Of a stretch of DNA of 64,000 bases, positions 60,591-64,000 are shown one piece after another (the first letter of the stretch is position 1; each line of letters begins with the position of its first letter). The notes under the pieces were generated by a model. It had not been told where the DNA came from, ran no database searches, and saw only the letters and a list, made by a program, of their open reading frames with translations. Both the position numbers and the translations under genes were made by a program. The DNA comes from Streptomyces chartreusis (GTDB taxonomy: Bacteria > Actinomycetota > Actinomycetes > Streptomycetales > Streptomycetaceae), in contig NZ_CP023689.1 in assembly GCF_008704715.1 (NCBI RefSeq), positions 3,844,001-3,908,000 on the forward strand. Direction: 5' to 3'.

Positions 60591-61312
60591 GGGCCGACCT
60601 GGGCGGAAAGCTACGGCTCGCGCTGCTCGTGACGGCGTCGGCGGCACTCGCCCTGTGGGGAGCTGCGGCGACCGCCCGGGCCGCCCCGGCACAGCCGCGG
60701 GACGTCCCCGATGTGGCGATGGTCGTCGCGGGCGGATCGGGCCGCACGGTGGCCCTGCACTCCGGCCAGCCGGGTTTCGCCCGTCTCTGGCAGCTGTTGC
60801 AGCCGACGTACGTCGGGACGGAGCGGGTGCCGGAGAGCTGGGCGGAGGGGCGTCATCCACCGATAAGGATCACGGTGCTCTGGGGACTGACGGGCGTCGG
60901 TGGCTGGCCGCAGACGAATCGGGCGCCGGGCGGTGACGTGGCCATGGAGAGGCAGGACCAGCTGTTCGTAGCGGGGGACGGCACACCTTGGGTGCGGTCG
61001 GATCTCGCGCCGGACGTGGAGGACGACGACATCCGCTGGCATCGGGCACCTCGCTCCGTCTTCGAGCGGCTGGACCTGGCGGCGCTGCTCGGCGAAACGG
61101 AGGACGAGCTCACCGCGGCTGCCGTGGGTGCGGCGGCCTGGGATCGGCCCGGTGCGGATTTGGGTGACACCGGGTGGGCGCTCGCGGGGCTGGCCGTCGG
61201 GTTCGCGGCGGGGGTCGGCGGCACGCTGCTGATACGCCGCGCGGCGGCCCGGCCGGAAGCCGGACCGCCGCGTCAGGAGCCACGCCAGGAGTTGATCGAC
61301 CTGGATCTCTAG
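60587..61312 (+). CDS. Putative surface membrane protein B
   Basis: 241 aa. Signal peptide to about 36 (SAALALWGAAATARA), outer domain with VAMVVAGGSGRTVALHSG, FARLWQLLQPTYVGTERVPE and WHRAPRSVFERLDLAALLG, then a membrane span near 203-223 and a short basic/acidic tail. Distant paralog of the upstream protein: both share a W-x-HRA segment followed by a Leu-rich helix. Coupled to it by ATGA. Function unknown; the tail-to-tail neighbour is glyA. Confidence 0.7.
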   Translation: MRADLGGKLRLALLVTASAALALWGAAATARAAPAQPRDVPDVAMVVAGGSGRTVALHSGQPGFARLWQLLQPTYVGTERVPESWAEGRHPPIRITVLWGLTGVGGWPQTNRAPGGDVAMERQDQLFVAGDGTPWVRSDLAPDVEDDDIRWHRAPRSVFERLDLAALLGETEDELTAAAVGAAAWDRPGADLGDTGWALAGLAVGFAAGVGGTLLIRRAAARPEAGPPRQEPRQELIDLDL

Positions 61313-61335
61313 GCCGTCGGTCCTGGTGGTGGGCG

Positions 61336-62784
61336 TCAGCCCAGGTCGATCTCCGGGTACAGCGGGAAGCCGGTGACGAGGTCGGTGGCGCGGCGGGAGA
61401 TCTCGTCGGCGACCTTGGGGTCGAGGACGTGCTGCGCCTTGGACGGAGCGCCCTTGCTGGTGGTGCCGGCCTCGGTGGTGGCGAGGACACGGTCGATGAG
61501 GGCGGCGACCTCGTCCATCTCGGCGGTGCCCAGGCCACGGGTGGTGAGGGCGGGAGTGCCGATGCGGATGCCGGAGGTGTACCAGGCGCCGTTGGGGTCG
61601 GCCGGGATGGCGTTGCGGTTGGTGACGATGCCGGATTCAAGGAGCGCGGCCTCGGCCTGGCGGCCGGTGAGGCCGTAGGAGGAGGTGACGTCGATCAGGT
61701 TCAGGTGGTTGTCGGTGCCGCCGGTCACCAGGGTCGCGCCGCGGCGCATCAGGCCCTCGGCCAGCGCGCGGGAGTTGTCGACGATGCGCCGGGCGTAGTC
61801 CTGGAACGAGGGACGGCGGGCCTCCGCGAGGGCGACGGCCTTGGCGGCCATGACGTGCGGGAGCGGGCCGCCGAGGACCATCGGGCAGCCGCGGTCGACC
61901 TGGTCCTTGAGGGAGTCGTCGCACAGGACCATGCCGCCGCGCGGGCCGCGCAGCGACTTGTGGGTGGTGGTGGTGACGATCTGGGCGTGCGGGACCGGGT
62001 CGAAGTCGCCGGTGAGGACCTTGCCGGCGACGAGACCCGCGAAGTGGGCCATGTCGACCATGAGCGTGGCGCCGACCTCGTCGGCGATCTCGCGCATGAT
62101 CCGGAAGTTCACGAGACGGGGGTAGGCGGAGTAGCCGGCGACGATGATCAGCGGCTTGAAGTCGCGGGCCGAGGCACGCAGCGCCTCGTAGTCGATCAGG
62201 CCCGTGGCGGGGTCGGTGCCGTAGGAGCGCTGGTCGAACATCTTGCCGGAGATGTTGGGGCGGAAGCCGTGGGTGAGGTGGCCGCCGGCGTCCAGGGACA
62301 TGCCGAGCATGCGCTGGTTGCCGAAGGCGCTGCGCAGCTCGGCCCAGTCGGCCTCGGAGAGGTCGTTGACCTGGCGGACGCCGGCCTTCTCCAGGGCGGG
62401 GGCCTCGACGCGCTGGGCGAGGACGGCCCAGAAGGCGACGAGGTTGGCGTCGATGCCGGAGTGGGGCTGGACGTAGGCGTGGCGGGCACCGAAGAGCTCG
62501 CGGGCGTGCTCGGCGGCGAGGGACTCGACGGTGTCGACGTTGCGGCAGCCGGCGTAGAAGCGGCGGCCGACGGTGCCCTCGGCGTACTTGTCGCTGAACC
62601 AGTTGCCCATCGCCAGGAGGGTGGCCGGGGAGGCGTAGTTCTCGGAGGCGATCAGCTTGAGCATCTCGCGCTGGTCGGCGACCTCCTGGCCGATGGCATC
62701 GGCCACGCGCGGCTCGACGGCGCGGATCACGTCGAGGGCGGAACGGAAGGCGGTGGACTCGGTGGAGAAGGGCTCGGCTGACAT
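61336..62784 (-). CDS. glyA: Serine hydroxymethyltransferase
   Basis: 482 aa. Fold-type I PLP enzyme: KLIASENYASPATLLAMG near 40, QPHSGIDANLVAFWAV near 108, MVDMAHFAGLVAG near 240 and the PLP Lys in TTTTHKSLRGPRGG near 270. It converts serine and tetrahydrofolate to glycine and methylene-THF, the main C1 source. Slightly longer than E. coli GlyA (417), with insertions at 125-160. GGAGG lies 5 nt before the ATG at 62784. The leader holds a ZTP-type riboswitch, linking expression to purine/folate status. Confidence 0.96.
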   Translation of the reverse strand: MSAEPFSTESTAFRSALDVIRAVEPRVADAIGQEVADQREMLKLIASENYASPATLLAMGNWFSDKYAEGTVGRRFYAGCRNVDTVESLAAEHARELFGARHAYVQPHSGIDANLVAFWAVLAQRVEAPALEKAGVRQVNDLSEADWAELRSAFGNQRMLGMSLDAGGHLTHGFRPNISGKMFDQRSYGTDPATGLIDYEALRASARDFKPLIIVAGYSAYPRLVNFRIMREIADEVGATLMVDMAHFAGLVAGKVLTGDFDPVPHAQIVTTTTHKSLRGPRGGMVLCDDSLKDQVDRGCPMVLGGPLPHVMAAKAVALAEARRPSFQDYARRIVDNSRALAEGLMRRGATLVTGGTDNHLNLIDVTSSYGLTGRQAEAALLESGIVTNRNAIPADPNGAWYTSGIRIGTPALTTRGLGTAEMDEVAALIDRVLATTEAGTTSKGAPSKAQHVLDPKVADEISRRATDLVTGFPLYPEIDLG

Positions 62785-62821
62785 GGGGACCTCCGGACGT
62801 CGTGTGCAGCGATCACGGTAC

Positions 62822-62912
62822 GGCCCAGGCGCACGGCACTCGGTCTGGACTTCGGTCCAGGGGCCGCTCCCCGATGGTTGGTCCATCCCAGCGCGCCAGT
62901 CACGGCCCGACG
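62822..62912 (-). promoter_or_regulatory. ZMP/ZTP (pfl-type) riboswitch of glyA
   Basis: Read on the minus strand the leader shows the pfl consensus: GGGCCGTGACTGGCG, a P2 stem GATGG-ACCAA-CCATC, then CGGGGAGCGGCCC that pairs with the first arm (GGGCCG/CGGCCC), a variable linker with its own stem (GGACC ... GGTCC region) and the conserved 3' element GCGCCTGGGC. It lies 38 nt before the glyA ATG. ZTP riboswitches are known to control glyA and other folate/purine genes in actinobacteria. A -10-like TAGGCT at 62916-62921 would start the transcript at its 5' edge. Confidence 0.85.
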
Positions 62913-62915
62913 ATC

Positions 62916-62921
62916 AGCCTA
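62916..62921 (-). promoter_or_regulatory. -10 element of the glyA riboswitch transcript
   Basis: TAGGCT on the minus strand, placing the transcription start near the first base of the aptamer. The -35 region is poor. Confidence 0.45.
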
Positions 62922-63073
62922 CCGGGCGGGCCGGCGCGCCATGGCCGTGCGTCCACCATGCGAGCCACGATAGAAGGGGGCGGCACAGCACGCGGAGGCA
63001 GGAAATGGACAGTGGCCGTGAGCCTCGTGACTGCCGGGACACGAGCCCTCGCGGCGGCGGAAACGGAGAGCCC

Positions 63074-64000
63074 CGTGACTACGTCGAGCAGCACCGAATC
63101 GCAGATCGCCGCGATCGACGCGCACAGTGCGCACAACTACCACCCGTTGCCGCTCGTGGTGACGACGGCGGACGGGGCGTGGATGACGGATGTGGAGGGA
63201 CGGCGGTATCTGGATCTGCTGGCCGGGTATTCGGCGCTCAATTTCGGGCACGGCAACCGGCGGATCCTGGCGGCGGCGAAGGCGCAGCTGGAGCGGGTGA
63301 CGCTGACGTCGCGGGCGTTTCACCACGACCGGTTCGCCGCGTTCTGCGAGGAGCTCGCGCAGCTGTGCGGGATGGAGATGGTGCTGCCGATGAACACCGG
63401 CGCGGAGGCGGTGGAGACGGCCGTGAAGACCGCCCGGAAGTGGGGTTACCGGGTCAAGGGCGTGCCGGCGGAGATGGCGAAGATCGTGGTCGCGGGCAAC
63501 AACTTCCACGGCCGGACGACGACGATCATCAGTTTCTCCACCGATCCGGAGGCGCGGGCGGACTTCGGGCCGTACACGCCGGGCTTCGAGATCGTGCCGT
63601 ACGGGGATCTGACGGCGATGCGGGAGGCGTTGACGGAGAACACGGTGGCCGTGCTGCTGGAGCCGATCCAGGGCGAGGCGGGGGTGCTCATGCCTCCGGC
63701 GGGTTACCTGTCGGCGGTGCGGGAGCTGGCGCGGGAGCGGGACGTGCTGTTCGTGGCGGACGAGATCCAGTCGGGGCTGGGCCGTACGGGGCGCACGTTC
63801 GCGTGCGAGCACGAGGGGGTCGTGCCGGACATGTATGTGCTGGGCAAGGCGCTCGGGGGCGGGGTCGTGCCGGTGTCGGCGGTGGTGTCGTCGGCCGATG
63901 TGCTCGGGGTGTTCCGGCCCGGGGAGCACGGGTCGACGTTCGGCGGGAATCCGCTGGCGTGTGCGGTGGCGCTGGAGGTGATCGCGATGCTGCGGACGGG
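63074..64000 (+). CDS. rocD: Ornithine aminotransferase (5' part)
   Basis: First 309 codons; the gene runs off the right edge. Class III aminotransferase: NYHPLPLVVTTADGAWMTDV, LLAGYSALNFGHGN, NTGAEAVETAVKTARKWG, NNFHGRTTTIISFSTD, EPIQGEAGV, ADEIQSGLGRTG and LGKALGGG with the PLP Lys near 257. It converts ornithine to glutamate semialdehyde in arginine catabolism. GGAGA lies 5-6 nt before the GTG at 63074. Divergent from glyA with about 150 bp between the starts; no Arg box was confidently found. Confidence 0.93.

Noticed and set aside
62900..63073. Arg box for rocD
   Set aside because: No confident ArgR-like palindrome could be read in the 150-bp region.

Overview
The window looks like a chromosomal core region of a Streptomyces. 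It is about 70% G+C, with GTG/TTG starts, many leaderless starts and Streptomyces-specific families (SCO4848-type membrane protein, DUF6716). From memory and unverified, the order glyA, trpS, D-Ala-D-Ala carboxypeptidase, sdhBADC, hexosaminidase, methylmalonyl-CoA mutase, Kdn/sialic-acid genes parallels the SCO4836-SCO4882 segment of S. coelicolor, read in reverse. No tRNA, rRNA, CRISPR array, IS element or prophage was seen.

Layout. (1) 1-10.2 kb: a wall-glycopolymer locus of the nonulosonic/teichulosonic acid type. It has NeuB, a NeuA-HAD phosphatase fusion, a DUF6716 glycosyltransferase, and two mirror-image GT2 + polysialyltransferase-like pairs flanking a membrane acyltransferase. (2) 10.3-16 kb: a TetR repressor with two operators facing an FAD monooxygenase, a LysE exporter, a methylmalonyl-CoA mutase large subunit and an L,D-transpeptidase. 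(3) 16-20 kb: two tandem paralogous ECF sigma factor/membrane protein pairs. (4) 20-29 kb: a septum-formation-type lipoprotein, a PGRP amidase with FG-GAP repeats, small unknown genes, a GH20 hexosaminidase and a UraD-like protein. (5) 29-32.6 kb: the sdhCDAB operon. (6) 32.7-48.9 kb: an M48 protease, DUF4132 pair, VOC protein, a TetR-type-operator-controlled membrane/DCC1 thioredoxin-like pair, secreted protease, TetR, MMPL transporter, two-component system, RsbW-like ATPase, oligopeptide-type binding protein and metallophosphoesterase. (7) 49-55.8 kb: a PBP, YihY protein and a complete decaprenylphosphoryl-arabinose (DPA) precursor pathway: UbiA phosphoribosyltransferase, PAP2 phosphatase, DprE1, DprE2, with a degraded GtrA gene. 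(8) 55.8-64 kb: 2H phosphoesterase, trpS, an ECF sigma/membrane pair, two surface-protein paralogs, glyA behind a ZTP-type riboswitch, and the start of rocD.

Most of the accessory content concerns the envelope: wall polymer synthesis, peptidoglycan hydrolases and crosslinkers, sigma/membrane protein pairs and DPA. The most unusual signals are short dispersed Streptomyces repeats lying inside genes (an FAD monooxygenase, the tail of a UraD-like protein, the GtrA pseudogene), a DPA pathway whose candidate flippase gene is broken and whose DprE1 has Ala at the benzothiazinone-target Cys position, two unlinked pairs of near-perfect operators, and a probable one-base lesion at the start of a surface-protein gene.
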